From an uncultured Clostridia bacterium (GTDB taxonomy: Bacteria; Bacillota; Clostridia; Christensenellales; UBA1242): 35,707 nucleotides of DNA. Within the stretch, counting starts at the first letter, position 1, and every line of letters begins with the position of its first letter. The notes under the pieces were generated by a model, which saw only the letters and a list, made by a program, of their open reading frames with translations, ran no database searches and was not told where the DNA came from. A program made the translations under genes and the position numbers. The stretch lies in the NCBI GenBank assembly GCA_944341445.1, contig CALVLZ010000011.1:1-35707 (forward strand), written 5' to 3'. This document shows, one piece after another, positions 8,311-17,248 of the stretch.

Positions 8311-9405
8311 TTAAATAAGGTTTTGTTTTGCAATGTTTCCTAAAACGCCAATTGCACACAAAAAAACCATTAAACTTGTTCCACCTGCACTAATAAATGG
8401 CAACGGAATTCCTGTTGGAGGAATACTACCTGTTACAACTGCAACATTAATTAATAGTTGCATTGCTATAACACTTGTTATGCCAAACGCTAAATAACTT
8501 CCAACACGGTCTCTAGCTTTTTTAGCAATTTTAATTCCTTGCGTAATTAAAACTATGTACACTAAACACAAAACAAAACATCCAACAAAACCGAATTCTT
8601 CACCAATTATTGAAAAAATAAAATCTGATTCACTAAAAGGCAAAAACAAATATTTTTGTCTGCTGTTAAACAAACCAACTCCAAACAATCCACCTGTTCC
8701 TAATGAATATAAACTTTGAATTAATTGGAAGCCCTCTTCTTGCGGATTTGCCCAAGGGTTAATAAAAGCCATTAACCTTTGTAACCTATAAGGTTCTATT
8801 ATTATTAAAATTGGCACTAAAAGCAATGCAGGAATTGCCAAAATTAAAAAATGTTTTAACTTAATTCCGCCAACTATAAGCATTAAAAGCATAACCATGC
8901 CAACACACAATGTAACACTTAAGTTAGGCTCTAACAAAATAAGCAAACATATAATTCCGCCAACAGCAACAACAGGAATTATACCTTTAAACGTTTTTAA
9001 CTTTTCATAGTTGTTTGCCATATAACTAGCACAAAAAACAACAAAAGCAAATTTTGCAATTTCACTGCTTTGAATACTTAACCCAAAAACATTAATCCAT
9101 CTTCTTGCACCATAACTAGAAACCCCTAAGCCCGGAATAAAAACAATTAGTAGCATTACTAATGCAACAGCCAAAATTAAGTTTTTAAGTTTTATAACTT
9201 TGTGATAATCAAAATTAAATGCAAAAATCATTAAGGCTATTCCAACAATCAAGCCCAACAATTGCTTTTTAACAAAATAAAAACTATCGTCATATCTAAT
9301 GCTTGCAGAATAGTAACTTGCAGAATAAATCATAAGAAGTCCAAACAAACTTAAAGCTATTGATAAAACAAACAATATAATTATTTCTTTATTCTTCTTT
9401 GTCAT
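8311..9405 (-). CDS. ftsW: SEDS peptidoglycan polymerase FtsW/SpoVE
   Basis: This is an integral membrane glycosyltransferase of the SEDS family that polymerises lipid II at the septum together with a class B PBP, here the ftsI/spoVD product. The 364 residues contain about ten membrane helices. SEDS motifs include GLLMIYSASYYSA near the N-terminus, GARRWIN, SEIAKFAFV, IIGEEFGFVG and a C-terminal PPTGIPLPFISAGGTS. ATG 9405 is preferred to the in-frame ATG at 9420 because AAAGG sits 8 bases upstream. This start overlaps murD by 17 bases. FtsW and SpoVE cannot be told apart by sequence alone. Confidence 0.94.
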   Translation of the reverse strand: MTKKNKEIIILFVLSIALSLFGLLMIYSASYYSASIRYDDSFYFVKKQLLGLIVGIALMIFAFNFDYHKVIKLKNLILAVALVMLLIVFIPGLGVSSYGARRWINVFGLSIQSSEIAKFAFVVFCASYMANNYEKLKTFKGIIPVVAVGGIICLLILLEPNLSVTLCVGMVMLLMLIVGGIKLKHFLILAIPALLLVPILIIIEPYRLQRLMAFINPWANPQEEGFQLIQSLYSLGTGGLFGVGLFNSRQKYLFLPFSESDFIFSIIGEEFGFVGCFVLCLVYIVLITQGIKIAKKARDRVGSYLAFGITSVIAMQLLINVAVVTGSIPPTGIPLPFISAGGTSLMVFLCAIGVLGNIAKQNLI

Positions 9406-10753
9406 AATTAACCTTTCCATTTTTTATTTCGTTAAATATATCTTTAAAATGATTTCCCCTTTCTGCATACCCCGAATAACAATCAAAGCTAGCACAGGCT
9501 GGGCTTAACAAAACAACATCTCCACCGCTAGCACTTTTATATGCAACATTAACAGCATCAACTAAATTTTCACAGCTTTCAACATTTTTAAATTTAAAAG
9601 ATTTTGCAACTTTTAAAATTTTGTGTCTGCTTTCTCCAAATAACACAATTTTGCAAACATTCAAAGATAAATTTTTAAATAGAGTGCTAAAATCTAAATT
9701 TTTATCTTGTCCACCAAGCAATAATATAACATTATTATTAAAACTTTTAACAGCATTTATAACTGCATGAATATTTGTTGCCTTTGAATCATCGTAAAAT
9801 TTAATGTTGTTTATTTCTCCAACAAACTCGACCCTATGCTTTAACCATTGAAAATTAAAAATTGCTTTTTTAATACTATCGTAATCAATGTTCAACAAAT
9901 CGCAAACTGCTACGCTCGCCAAAATATCTTCATAAAAAACAGGACTTATTTTTGAAACATCAATTAATTCTGAATTATTTAAATCTTTTAAATTAACTAT
10001 TAAATTATTATGTATAGAAAAAATATTAGTTTGTTTAAATTTTTTTATTTCTTTTGCAAGTTCATAATTTGTTACAAAATAATTTTTATTTGCAACTATT
10101 TGATGAATATGTTGTGTTATGTTATTATCTCCACCATTTAACACACACTGAACATCTTTGCCACAATTTTTTAACAAACTAATTTTTAGATTAATGTAAT
10201 TTTCATTAGTTATATGCCTATCCAAATGGTCTGAAAAAATATTTAATATAACACCAATTGTTGGTTTAAATTTATTTGTTGTTTCAAGTTGAAAAGAAGA
10301 AACTTCCACAATTGCATAATCCAAATTATTTTCATAAAAAACTTCACTAAAAGGAACACCAACATTTCCAAAAAATTTTGCGTTATAGCCTGCTGTTTGC
10401 AAAATTTTTGTTATTAAATTAACTGTTGTTGTTTTGCCATTTGTTCCTGTTACTGCAATAATTGGACAAGAACAAAAATAATAACCAAACTCCAATTCCC
10501 CAATTATTTTTACGTTATTTTTTTCTGCTAACTTGAAAATTTTATTATCAATTCTAATTGCTGGCGAAACAACAATTAAATCAAAATCTTTTATATTTTT
10601 TTTGTTGATTTTATTAATATATTTTCCGCCATCAATTTTTAAGTTATCGTCCAAAACTTTGTAGTTCACATTCAAACTTTTTAAAACTTCTTCACATGCT
10701 TTTCCACTTTTAGAATACCCATATATTAAAACATTTTTAAAATTAAACTCCAT
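9389..10753 (-). CDS. murD: UDP-N-acetylmuramoyl-L-alanine--D-glutamate ligase MurD
   Basis: This cytoplasmic ATP-dependent Mur ligase adds D-Glu to UDP-MurNAc-L-Ala. The 454 residues show an N-terminal Rossmann-like UMP-binding domain (VLIYGYSKSGKAC), the ATP loop GTNGKTTT at 103-110, the metal-binding FSDHLDRH segment, and YDDSKATNIHAV and LLLGGQDKNLDF in the C-terminal domains, as in other MurD proteins. It lies 12 bases downstream of mraY and overlaps ftsW. The Shine-Dalgarno (AAGGGA) is about 11 bases from the ATG. Confidence 0.96.
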   Translation of the reverse strand: MEFNFKNVLIYGYSKSGKACEEVLKSLNVNYKVLDDNLKIDGGKYINKINKKNIKDFDLIVVSPAIRIDNKIFKLAEKNNVKIIGELEFGYYFCSCPIIAVTGTNGKTTTVNLITKILQTAGYNAKFFGNVGVPFSEVFYENNLDYAIVEVSSFQLETTNKFKPTIGVILNIFSDHLDRHITNENYINLKISLLKNCGKDVQCVLNGGDNNITQHIHQIVANKNYFVTNYELAKEIKKFKQTNIFSIHNNLIVNLKDLNNSELIDVSKISPVFYEDILASVAVCDLLNIDYDSIKKAIFNFQWLKHRVEFVGEINNIKFYDDSKATNIHAVINAVKSFNNNVILLLGGQDKNLDFSTLFKNLSLNVCKIVLFGESRHKILKVAKSFKFKNVESCENLVDAVNVAYKSASGGDVVLLSPACASFDCYSGYAERGNHFKDIFNEIKNGKVNYDKEE

Positions 10754-10765
10754 AATTTCATTCCC

Positions 10766-11779
10766 TTATAAATATAATGCAATACAAGTTAAACCTGTTA
10801 TTATTGTTATTAATATATATATGACAACAATCTTAGTTTCATAACAACCTTTAAGTTCAAAATGATGATGCAACGGAGCCATTAAGAAAACTCTTTTATG
10901 AGTTAATTTATAATACAAAACTTGAATAATAACACTTACTGCACTAACAACAAACATTACTCCTAAAATTGGCATTAATAAATAAAATTTTGTAACTGCA
11001 ACCAACCCTGCAATTAAACCACCAATAGATAATGAGCCAACATCACCCATAAATATTTTAGCAGGATAAAAGTTTAAACTAATAAAAGCTAACAATGCAC
11101 CAATCACTGAACCAATTAATAATAATAAATTTTTATATTCATTAATAATTATTAAATTTTCACCATTAAACATAAATGCTGAAAGCACAATTCCAATAAT
11201 AATTGCAAAGTTGGTTAAGTAACTAACAGAAACGCCACTAGCTAGTCCATCTAACCCATCGGTTAAATTAACACTATTAGATATTGCAATAAAAACAAAA
11301 ATACAAAATGGAATTATCCACCAGCCAATGTTTATAACATTGTTTGTAAAAGGAATAACTATTTCGCCGCCAATATTTGTGTCTAAATAACAAAAAACAG
11401 AAACTATTACTGCAACACCAACTTGTCCAATAACTTTTTGATAAGGTTTTAGCCCTTCGTTATGATTATATTTTATTTTTATATAATCATCTAAAAAACC
11501 TACTAAACCAAAACCCACAAAACAACACAAACATATTAAGCTATATTTAACATATTCGTAATTTGCAAACATTAAAAAAGTTGCAAGCACTCCAAATAAA
11601 AACATTAATCCACCCATTGTTGGAGTTCCGCTTTTACTTTGGTGCGATTTAACATAGTTTAATATTGGTTGATTTGCTTTTAATCTTTTAACAAACTTAA
11701 AAACAATTGGTGCAAACAATAAAGTTATAAAAAACGCCACAAAAACACAAATAATAGTAAGTTGAATAGTATTTTGCAT
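10766..11779 (-). CDS. mraY: Phospho-N-acetylmuramoyl-pentapeptide transferase MraY
   Basis: This polytopic enzyme transfers phospho-MurNAc-pentapeptide to undecaprenyl phosphate, making lipid I. The 337 residues carry about ten membrane helices and the MraY motifs: TPTMGGLMFL near residue 54, FLDDYIKIKYNHNEGL, NSVNLTDGLDGLASG, NFYPAKIFMGDVGSL and the cytoplasmic MAPLHHHFELKG. The ATG at 11779 has AAAGGA 9 bases upstream. It lies between murE and murD; murF, which often precedes mraY, is absent. Confidence 0.97.
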   Translation of the reverse strand: MQNTIQLTIICVFVAFFITLLFAPIVFKFVKRLKANQPILNYVKSHQSKSGTPTMGGLMFLFGVLATFLMFANYEYVKYSLICLCCFVGFGLVGFLDDYIKIKYNHNEGLKPYQKVIGQVGVAVIVSVFCYLDTNIGGEIVIPFTNNVINIGWWIIPFCIFVFIAISNSVNLTDGLDGLASGVSVSYLTNFAIIIGIVLSAFMFNGENLIIINEYKNLLLLIGSVIGALLAFISLNFYPAKIFMGDVGSLSIGGLIAGLVAVTKFYLLMPILGVMFVVSAVSVIIQVLYYKLTHKRVFLMAPLHHHFELKGCYETKIVVIYILITIITGLTCIALYL

Positions 11780-11811
11780 AGTATTAATTCCTTTTATTTG
11801 CTTTAACTAAA

Positions 11812-13257
11812 TTATTCTTCTTTTGTTTTTAAAAAATCAACAACCACTTGCTTTTCGTTATATGGTTCATACACGCCGTTTATTAACTGAGTTGTTTCAT
11901 TACCCTTGCCAAGCAAAAGCAAAACATCATTTTCTTTTAACAAATTTATTGCAAATTTCACAGCATCACTTCTGTTTTCAATTGTTGTAACGTTATTATA
12001 CTTTTTCAAAACATCTTTTAAATCAGTTAAAAACTCACTAAACTTAACAAAGTTTGGGTTATCACAAGTGAAAACAACATAATCAGAACTAGCGCAAGCG
12101 ATTTCCAACATATCCTTTCTTTTTTTAGCATTTGAATAACCAACACATCCAAACAAAGTTATAACATTGTTAGTTTGATTTTTGTTAATTGCACTAACAA
12201 TTTGTTTAATACCATCTGGAGTGTGAGCATAATCAATAATGATTTTATTGTTTTTAAAATTAATAACTTCTTGACGACCTAAAACATTAATATTTTTTAA
12301 TCCATCAATTATGTAATTATTGCTAATTTTTAAATGTTTTAAAACAGCAATTGCAGATAGAATATTATAAACATTATATTTGCCGAACAAATTTGAATTA
12401 ATTTCAAAAATATCATCAAAACTATTAACAACAAATTTTAAGCCGTTGCTATTTGAATATATGTTTATTGCAAAAGTATCGCTTGGGTTATATATTCCAA
12501 ACAATGAGTATTTAACATTTATTTTGTTAATTTTACTTAAACAATTTTCACAATCTGCGTTTATCACAGCATAATCACAATAACTTCTATCAATAACTTT
12601 AAATTTAGTGTTTATGTAATTATTCATATCTCCAAAAAAGTCTAAGTGCTCTTCTGTTATATTTGTTAAAACAATTGTGTTAAATTTAATGCCGTCAATT
12701 TTGTTTAAATATATTGCGTGAGCACTAATTTCCATAACAACAACTTTAACTTTCATTTTTAACATTTTATAAAACAATTTGTGCAATTCAATTGGGTCTG
12801 GTGTTGTTAAATTGCTGTTTAATTTAACATCACCAACCATTGTTCCATTTGTTCCAATCACTCCGCATTTTATGTTTGCTTTATCTAGAACACTTTTAAT
12901 AACATAAGTTGTTGTTGTTTTGCCGTTTGTTCCTGTTATTCCAATAATTTTTAATTTATCACACGCATTGTAATAATAAGCTTTAGCACATTCTGCCATA
13001 AACTTTCTAACATCTTTAACCACAATTTGTTGAACATCAATTTTTAACTTTTTTTCAGAGACAACAACAACTGCTCCGTTTTTTATTGCATCAACAACAT
13101 AATCTTCGCCATTAACAACAAACCCATTAATGCAAAAAAACAAACTATTTTTTTTGCAATTTTTACTGTTTAATTCCAAACTTGAAATATTTGTGTTTAA
13201 GTTCACATTCACTAATTCTTTGAATTTTAAATTTTTTAATAGCCTTTCTAATTTCAT
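11812..13257 (-). CDS. murE: UDP-MurNAc-tripeptide synthetase MurE
   Basis: This Mur ligase adds the third, diamino acid residue to UDP-MurNAc-L-Ala-D-Glu. The 481 residues include the ATP loop GTNGKTTT at 109-116, TTPDPIELH at 151-159, EISAHAI at 176-182 and DYAHTPDGI at 342-350. The specificity region reads DNPN at 399-402 instead of the DNPR typical of meso-diaminopimelate enzymes, while GKGNE at 450-454 keeps the Glu of the DAP-type GKGHE. The third amino acid is therefore not certain. The ATG at 13257 has AAAGGTG upstream. The gap to ftsI is 12 bases. Confidence 0.95.
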   Translation of the reverse strand: MKLERLLKNLKFKELVNVNLNTNISSLELNSKNCKKNSLFFCINGFVVNGEDYVVDAIKNGAVVVVSEKKLKIDVQQIVVKDVRKFMAECAKAYYYNACDKLKIIGITGTNGKTTTTYVIKSVLDKANIKCGVIGTNGTMVGDVKLNSNLTTPDPIELHKLFYKMLKMKVKVVVMEISAHAIYLNKIDGIKFNTIVLTNITEEHLDFFGDMNNYINTKFKVIDRSYCDYAVINADCENCLSKINKINVKYSLFGIYNPSDTFAINIYSNSNGLKFVVNSFDDIFEINSNLFGKYNVYNILSAIAVLKHLKISNNYIIDGLKNINVLGRQEVINFKNNKIIIDYAHTPDGIKQIVSAINKNQTNNVITLFGCVGYSNAKKRKDMLEIACASSDYVVFTCDNPNFVKFSEFLTDLKDVLKKYNNVTTIENRSDAVKFAINLLKENDVLLLLGKGNETTQLINGVYEPYNEKQVVVDFLKTKEE

Positions 13258-13269
13258 AAAGCACCTTTT

Positions 13270-15174
13270 TTATGTTGTTAAAACAACAATTCCATTTTTA
13301 TATAACATTGTTCCAGGTGGTGGAGTTTGTGCAACAACAATTCCGCCCTCTCCTTGTATTTCATATTGCAAACCAAGTTGAACAAGTGTTGAGCAAGCTT
13401 CTGTTAAACTAACACCAACCAAATTTGGCATTTCAATATTTTTTTCCATCCTTTTTAAATCTTCTTCCAAATTTTGAGGTTGTGCGTTTGTGTATTTAAT
13501 AATATCTTGAAAAATCAATTTTGCATATGGAGTTGCAACAACGCTTCCATAATAACTTCCAGCACTTGGTTCATCCGCAATTATCATAACAACATATTCT
13601 GGTTTATTTGCTGGATACGCACCAATAAAAGATGCAATATATTTTCCACTAATTTTTCCGTTTTCATATTTTTGTGTTGTTCCTGTTTTCCCACTAACTC
13701 TGTAACCAGGAATAAATGCTTCAATAGCATTGCTTTTAACAACAACAGCTTCCATCATTTCTCTTATTTTTGCACTAGTTTGTTCGCTTATTGTTTTATT
13801 AATAACTGTTGGATTGTTTTCATAAACAACATTTCCATTAACATCCTTTATGTTTTTTACAAAATATGGTTTAAACAAATTTCCACCATTTAAAACACTA
13901 CAAATTGCATTAATTTCTTGAAGTGGCGTAACGGCAACAGCCTGCCCGAATCCCATTCTTGCAAGGTCAACTTTTTTAACACTTTCCTTATTCATTAAAA
14001 TGCCGGAACTTTCTCCCATAAAGTCAACACCAAGTTTGTTTCCTAATCCATATTTATTAAAATATTCATACATTTTGTCTGTGCCTAATCTTAACGCCAA
14101 ATCAACAAAAACGCTGTTGCAACTGTTGCATAAGCCTTCTGTCATTGTTTGGCTTCCGTGGCCAATTAATTTCCAACACTTAATCTTTTCGCCATCAACA
14201 ATTCTATAACCAGGGTCATAAAACCTTTCATCTGGTGTTGTTACTTTTTCTTCCAACGCAGTTGCTGTTGTTAAAACTTTAAAAGTACTTCCTGGTTCAT
14301 AAACATCAACAATGCTTAAATTTTTAACAGTTTGCATAAGTTCTGTAACGTTATCTCTTGGCGGAGAATTTAAATCAAAACTTGGTTTGCTTGCCATTGC
14401 CAAAATTTCTCCTGTGTTAGGATTCATAACAACAGCAGTTGCAGTTTTAGGTTTCTGCTCTTCACACAAAATTTTTAAAGCATTTTCTGCACTCTTTTGA
14501 ATGTTAACATCAATAGTTAAAGTTATATCACATCCTGGAACACTTGGAATATAATCACTTAAAGTGTTATCAACTTTAACACCATTAACATCACTAAATT
14601 CTGTAGCGTAACCATCAATGCCTTTTAAGTATTTGTTATAATATGCTTCAATTCCTGCTTGCCCCATATTATCAATTGTTGTAAAACCTAAAACTTGTGT
14701 TAATAAATCTCCATATGGGTAATATCTTTTGTTATTTTCACTAAGTAAAATTCCTTCTACATTTTCCTTAATTATCACATTTGCAGTTGTTGGTTCAACT
14801 TGCATTTTAATTAAACTTTCACTAACCAGTTTATTAGTTGCTTTGTTAAACACATCGTCATAATCTAAGTTTAAATTTTTGCTTAACACTTCTGCCACTT
14901 TTGTTGGGCTTTTAACCATACTTGGTCTAACATAAACATCGTATGTTGTAACACTTTCAGCAAGCGATGCTCCATTTGTGTCATAAATTGTTCCACGTTT
15001 TGCTTTTAATGGCAAATCTCTTAGCCATTGTTCAACCGCTTTTTTTTGCAACCACTCACTTGAAATTATTTGCACATAAAATAATCTTGTTAATAAAGCA
15101 AAAAAAACAAAGGCCACAAATAATAAAACTGAAAGTAACCTTTTATGTAATGAGTTTATGGAATTATTAAGCAT
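13270..15174 (-). CDS. ftsI: Class B penicillin-binding protein FtsI/SpoVD with one PASTA domain
   Basis: This is the septal D,D-transpeptidase that works with FtsW. The 634 residues start with a cytoplasmic stub and one membrane helix (about 13-33), then a PBP dimerisation domain opening with KRGTIYDTNG at 59-68. The transpeptidase domain has STFK at 296-299 (nucleophile Ser 296), SCN at 351-353 and KTGT at 496-499. One C-terminal PASTA domain (about 574-634) starts at MPNLVGVSLTEA. A single PASTA repeat resembles SpoVD more than Bacillus Pbp2B, but no second class B PBP is present here to compare, so it may serve vegetative division. Its Shine-Dalgarno is inside a hairpin (15179-15218). Confidence 0.95.
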   Translation of the reverse strand: MLNNSINSLHKRLLSVLLFVAFVFFALLTRLFYVQIISSEWLQKKAVEQWLRDLPLKAKRGTIYDTNGASLAESVTTYDVYVRPSMVKSPTKVAEVLSKNLNLDYDDVFNKATNKLVSESLIKMQVEPTTANVIIKENVEGILLSENNKRYYPYGDLLTQVLGFTTIDNMGQAGIEAYYNKYLKGIDGYATEFSDVNGVKVDNTLSDYIPSVPGCDITLTIDVNIQKSAENALKILCEEQKPKTATAVVMNPNTGEILAMASKPSFDLNSPPRDNVTELMQTVKNLSIVDVYEPGSTFKVLTTATALEEKVTTPDERFYDPGYRIVDGEKIKCWKLIGHGSQTMTEGLCNSCNSVFVDLALRLGTDKMYEYFNKYGLGNKLGVDFMGESSGILMNKESVKKVDLARMGFGQAVAVTPLQEINAICSVLNGGNLFKPYFVKNIKDVNGNVVYENNPTVINKTISEQTSAKIREMMEAVVVKSNAIEAFIPGYRVSGKTGTTQKYENGKISGKYIASFIGAYPANKPEYVVMIIADEPSAGSYYGSVVATPYAKLIFQDIIKYTNAQPQNLEEDLKRMEKNIEMPNLVGVSLTEACSTLVQLGLQYEIQGEGGIVVAQTPPPGTMLYKNGIVVLTT

Positions 15175-15178
15175 AAAA

Positions 15179-15218
15179 AAACACCTCCAAAAAATTATAT
15201 AATTTTTCTTCGGTGTTT
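15179..15218 (-). promoter_or_regulatory. Hairpin enclosing the ftsI Shine-Dalgarno
   Basis: On the minus strand AAACACC (15212-15218) pairs with GGTGTTT (15179-15185), and an inner A/U stem is capped by an ATAT loop. The 3' arm includes most of the GGAGGTG Shine-Dalgarno of ftsI, and seven T residues follow up to the ATG. The hairpin fills the gap between the ftsL-like gene and ftsI. It could be a partial terminator or a translation-gating structure. Confidence 0.5.
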
Positions 15219-15222
15219 ATTC

Positions 15223-15798
15223 TTATTTAAATAAATTCGACAAAAAGTTACAAAGCGCATCAAACCAATTGCTTTCAACACTTAAGTTTTCAACTTGTTG
15301 TTTATTGATTAAATCAATAATAACTTTATTGTTTTCATCAATAGGTGCGAATTCATCTTTAACTTTATCAACAACAGAATCTTGTAATTGTGAGTTTTCA
15401 GTTATTAAATTTTCTAATTCTGCTGATTTTGTTATTTCTTGTGCTTGTAATAAACTTATGCTACTATTCATATTTTTTATTACAAAAATATTGTAAATTG
15501 CTAAAAACATTAACATAATTGTTGTTATTATTGCACAAGCCAAATACACTTTAACTTTTAAAGATGTTTTTGCCATAACAGCAGTTTTAGTTTCTTCAAC
15601 ATTTGCAGAAATAGTGTTTGAGTTATTAAAAGTTATGGAATCAAATTCATTATACAAATTTTCTAACTTTTTGCTTGTTTCAGTTGCACTATTAGTGTAA
15701 GTGTTGTCAAACTTTTCTAATTGCTTCATAACTGAAGAACTATCATTGTCAACTTTGCTTTCTGTTTCAGTTAACATAATTTTTTTCAAGCCAGCCAT
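15223..15798 (-). CDS. ftsL: FtsL/DivIC-like divisome membrane protein
   Basis: The 191-residue product has about 80 charged cytoplasmic residues, one membrane helix at about 83-105, and an extracellular segment of about 85 residues with coiled-coil character (SLLQAQ..AELENLITENSQLQDSVVD). Its place between rsmH and ftsI is the standard position of ftsL, and the topology fits. Sequence similarity to named FtsL proteins cannot be recognised by eye, and the long N-terminal extension is unusual, since FtsL usually has about 20-50 residues before the helix. The ATG at 15798 has a GGAGGG Shine-Dalgarno. The call rests mainly on synteny and topology. Confidence 0.65.
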   Translation of the reverse strand: MAGLKKIMLTETESKVDNDSSSVMKQLEKFDNTYTNSATETSKKLENLYNEFDSITFNNSNTISANVEETKTAVMAKTSLKVKVYLACAIITTIMLMFLAIYNIFVIKNMNSSISLLQAQEITKSAELENLITENSQLQDSVVDKVKDEFAPIDENNKVIIDLINKQQVENLSVESNWFDALCNFLSNLFK

Positions 15799-15812
15799 AA
15801 CATAACCCTCCT

Positions 15813-16760
15813 TTATATTTTTTCCACAATTCTAACTTTTGCGCTAGTGCTTCGTTTATTAATTTTTTGTTCATCGTTGCTTGCAACAATTGGTTTTTTG
15901 TTAACCAACAACACACTTTTTTTGTGATTGCAAACGCAAACAGGAACACTTTTATCACAAATACAATCTGTATTTAATTCTTTAAAAACATTTTTAACAA
16001 TTCTATCTTCCAAACTATGGAATGTTATTATAACTAATCTGCCTTTGGAATTTAAACTTTCTGCCATATCTTTAATAACGCAATCTAAATTATTTAATTC
16101 GCCATTAACTTCAATTCTTATAGCCTGAAAAGTTTTTTTGCAAACACTTCCCTTTGTTTGAAACTTTTTTGGAATTGCATTTTCAATAATATCAACCAAT
16201 TCTTTAGTTGTTTTAATTGGTTGAATTTTTCTTTTTGCAACAATTGCTCGTGCAATTATTTTTGCAAAACTATCTTCACCATAAGTGTAAATTATTCTTC
16301 TTAATTCTTCTTCAGAGTAATTGTTAACAACATCATAAGCACAAAATTCTTGAGATTTATCCATACGCATATCAAGTGCACCATCAAATCTGTATGAAAA
16401 ACCTCTTTCTGGTGTATCTATTTGATAACTGCTAACACCTAAATCTAATAATACTCCATCAACTTTTTCAATGTTTAAATTGCTTAAAATGTTTTTGTAT
16501 TTTTTAAAATCTGAATTAACAAAAATAACTTTGTCGGAATATTCTTTAAATTTTTCTTTGCAATGGTTAATTGCATCAACATCTTTATCTATTGCAATTA
16601 ACTTGCCACTTTTTAATTTTTTTAGAATTTCCAAACTGTGTCCGCCACCTCCCAACGTGCCGTCCACATAAATTCCGTTAGATTTTATGTTTAAACCATC
16701 TAAACATTCATTTAACATAACAGGAATATGATTAAATTCTTTAATTAAAATGTTTTCCAT
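15813..16760 (-). CDS. rsmH: 16S rRNA (cytosine(1402)-N(4))-methyltransferase RsmH
   Basis: RsmH (formerly MraW) uses S-adenosylmethionine to methylate N4 of C1402 in the 16S rRNA decoding centre. The 315 residues include HIPVMLNECLDGL at the start, the SAM-binding DGTLGGGGHSLEIL at about 33-46, DGVLLDLGVSSYQID, ERGFSYRFDGALDMRMD and ITFHSLEDRIVKN. It overlaps mraZ by one base (TAATG), and its own Shine-Dalgarno is weak, so translation is probably coupled to mraZ. Confidence 0.97.
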   Translation of the reverse strand: MENILIKEFNHIPVMLNECLDGLNIKSNGIYVDGTLGGGGHSLEILKKLKSGKLIAIDKDVDAINHCKEKFKEYSDKVIFVNSDFKKYKNILSNLNIEKVDGVLLDLGVSSYQIDTPERGFSYRFDGALDMRMDKSQEFCAYDVVNNYSEEELRRIIYTYGEDSFAKIIARAIVAKRKIQPIKTTKELVDIIENAIPKKFQTKGSVCKKTFQAIRIEVNGELNNLDCVIKDMAESLNSKGRLVIITFHSLEDRIVKNVFKELNTDCICDKSVPVCVCNHKKSVLLVNKKPIVASNDEQKINKRSTSAKVRIVEKI

Positions 16761-17191
16761 TATACATTAAACAGCTCAAAATCTTTAACTAAATCATCAA
16801 AGTTCTGATTGTCCCCCATATAATTATTCCATTTTTCTTCACTCCAAATTTCAATTCTTTTGCCTGCACCAACTAAAACAATGTTTTTACTAATGTTTGC
16901 AAAATCTTTTAAAGAGTTTGGAAGAACAAACCTACCTTGACTATCTTCTTCAACTTCATAAGTTGAACTTAATAATGCACGAATAGGTTTTTGTGCAGAA
17001 GTATTAAAAGTTGGAACACTAGATAGTTTTTCTAAAAACTCAGTTTCAAAATAAGATTTGTTAAAAACAAACAAGCAACCATTTGTTCCTTTTGTTATAA
17101 CATAGTCTTTTTCCAAACCACGTTTTAACTTGGCAGATATTCTCATACGACATTTTTCATCTAGTGTATGTTTATATTCACCAAAAAACAT
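16760..17191 (-). CDS. mraZ: Transcriptional regulator MraZ
   Basis: MraZ is a ring-forming AbrB/SpoVT-like DNA-binding protein that regulates the dcw operon it heads. The 143 residues contain two copies of the fold, with the signatures EYKHTLDEKCRMRISAKL near the N-terminus and EEDSQGRFVLPNSLKDFA near residue 85. A GTG at 17200 would extend the protein by three residues. The ATG at 17191 is chosen because the GGAGG lies 8 bases upstream of it, while the GTG overlaps the Shine-Dalgarno. The product then begins MFFGEY as in other MraZ proteins. Three direct repeats upstream form a probable operator. Confidence 0.95.
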   Translation of the reverse strand: MFFGEYKHTLDEKCRMRISAKLKRGLEKDYVITKGTNGCLFVFNKSYFETEFLEKLSSVPTFNTSAQKPIRALLSSTYEVEEDSQGRFVLPNSLKDFANISKNIVLVGAGKRIEIWSEEKWNNYMGDNQNFDDLVKDFELFNV

Positions 17192-17219
17192 CCTTTCCAC
17201 CTCCTACTTCGTTGACACC

Positions 17220-17248
17220 ATTATACTACAAAAATTAACCACTTCCAA
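17220..17248 (-). promoter_or_regulatory. Promoter of the mraZ-ftsW operon
   Basis: On the minus strand TATAAT (17220-17225) lies 17 bases downstream of TTGGAA (17243-17248). The -10 is perfect. The -35 is imperfect and lies within the MraZ repeat array. Confidence 0.7.

Noticed and set aside
13474..13893. Plus-strand open frame of 139 codons inside ftsI
   Set aside because: It is antisense to a clearly conserved gene, has a biased Cys/Phe/Asn composition typical of a shadow frame, and no ribosome binding site.
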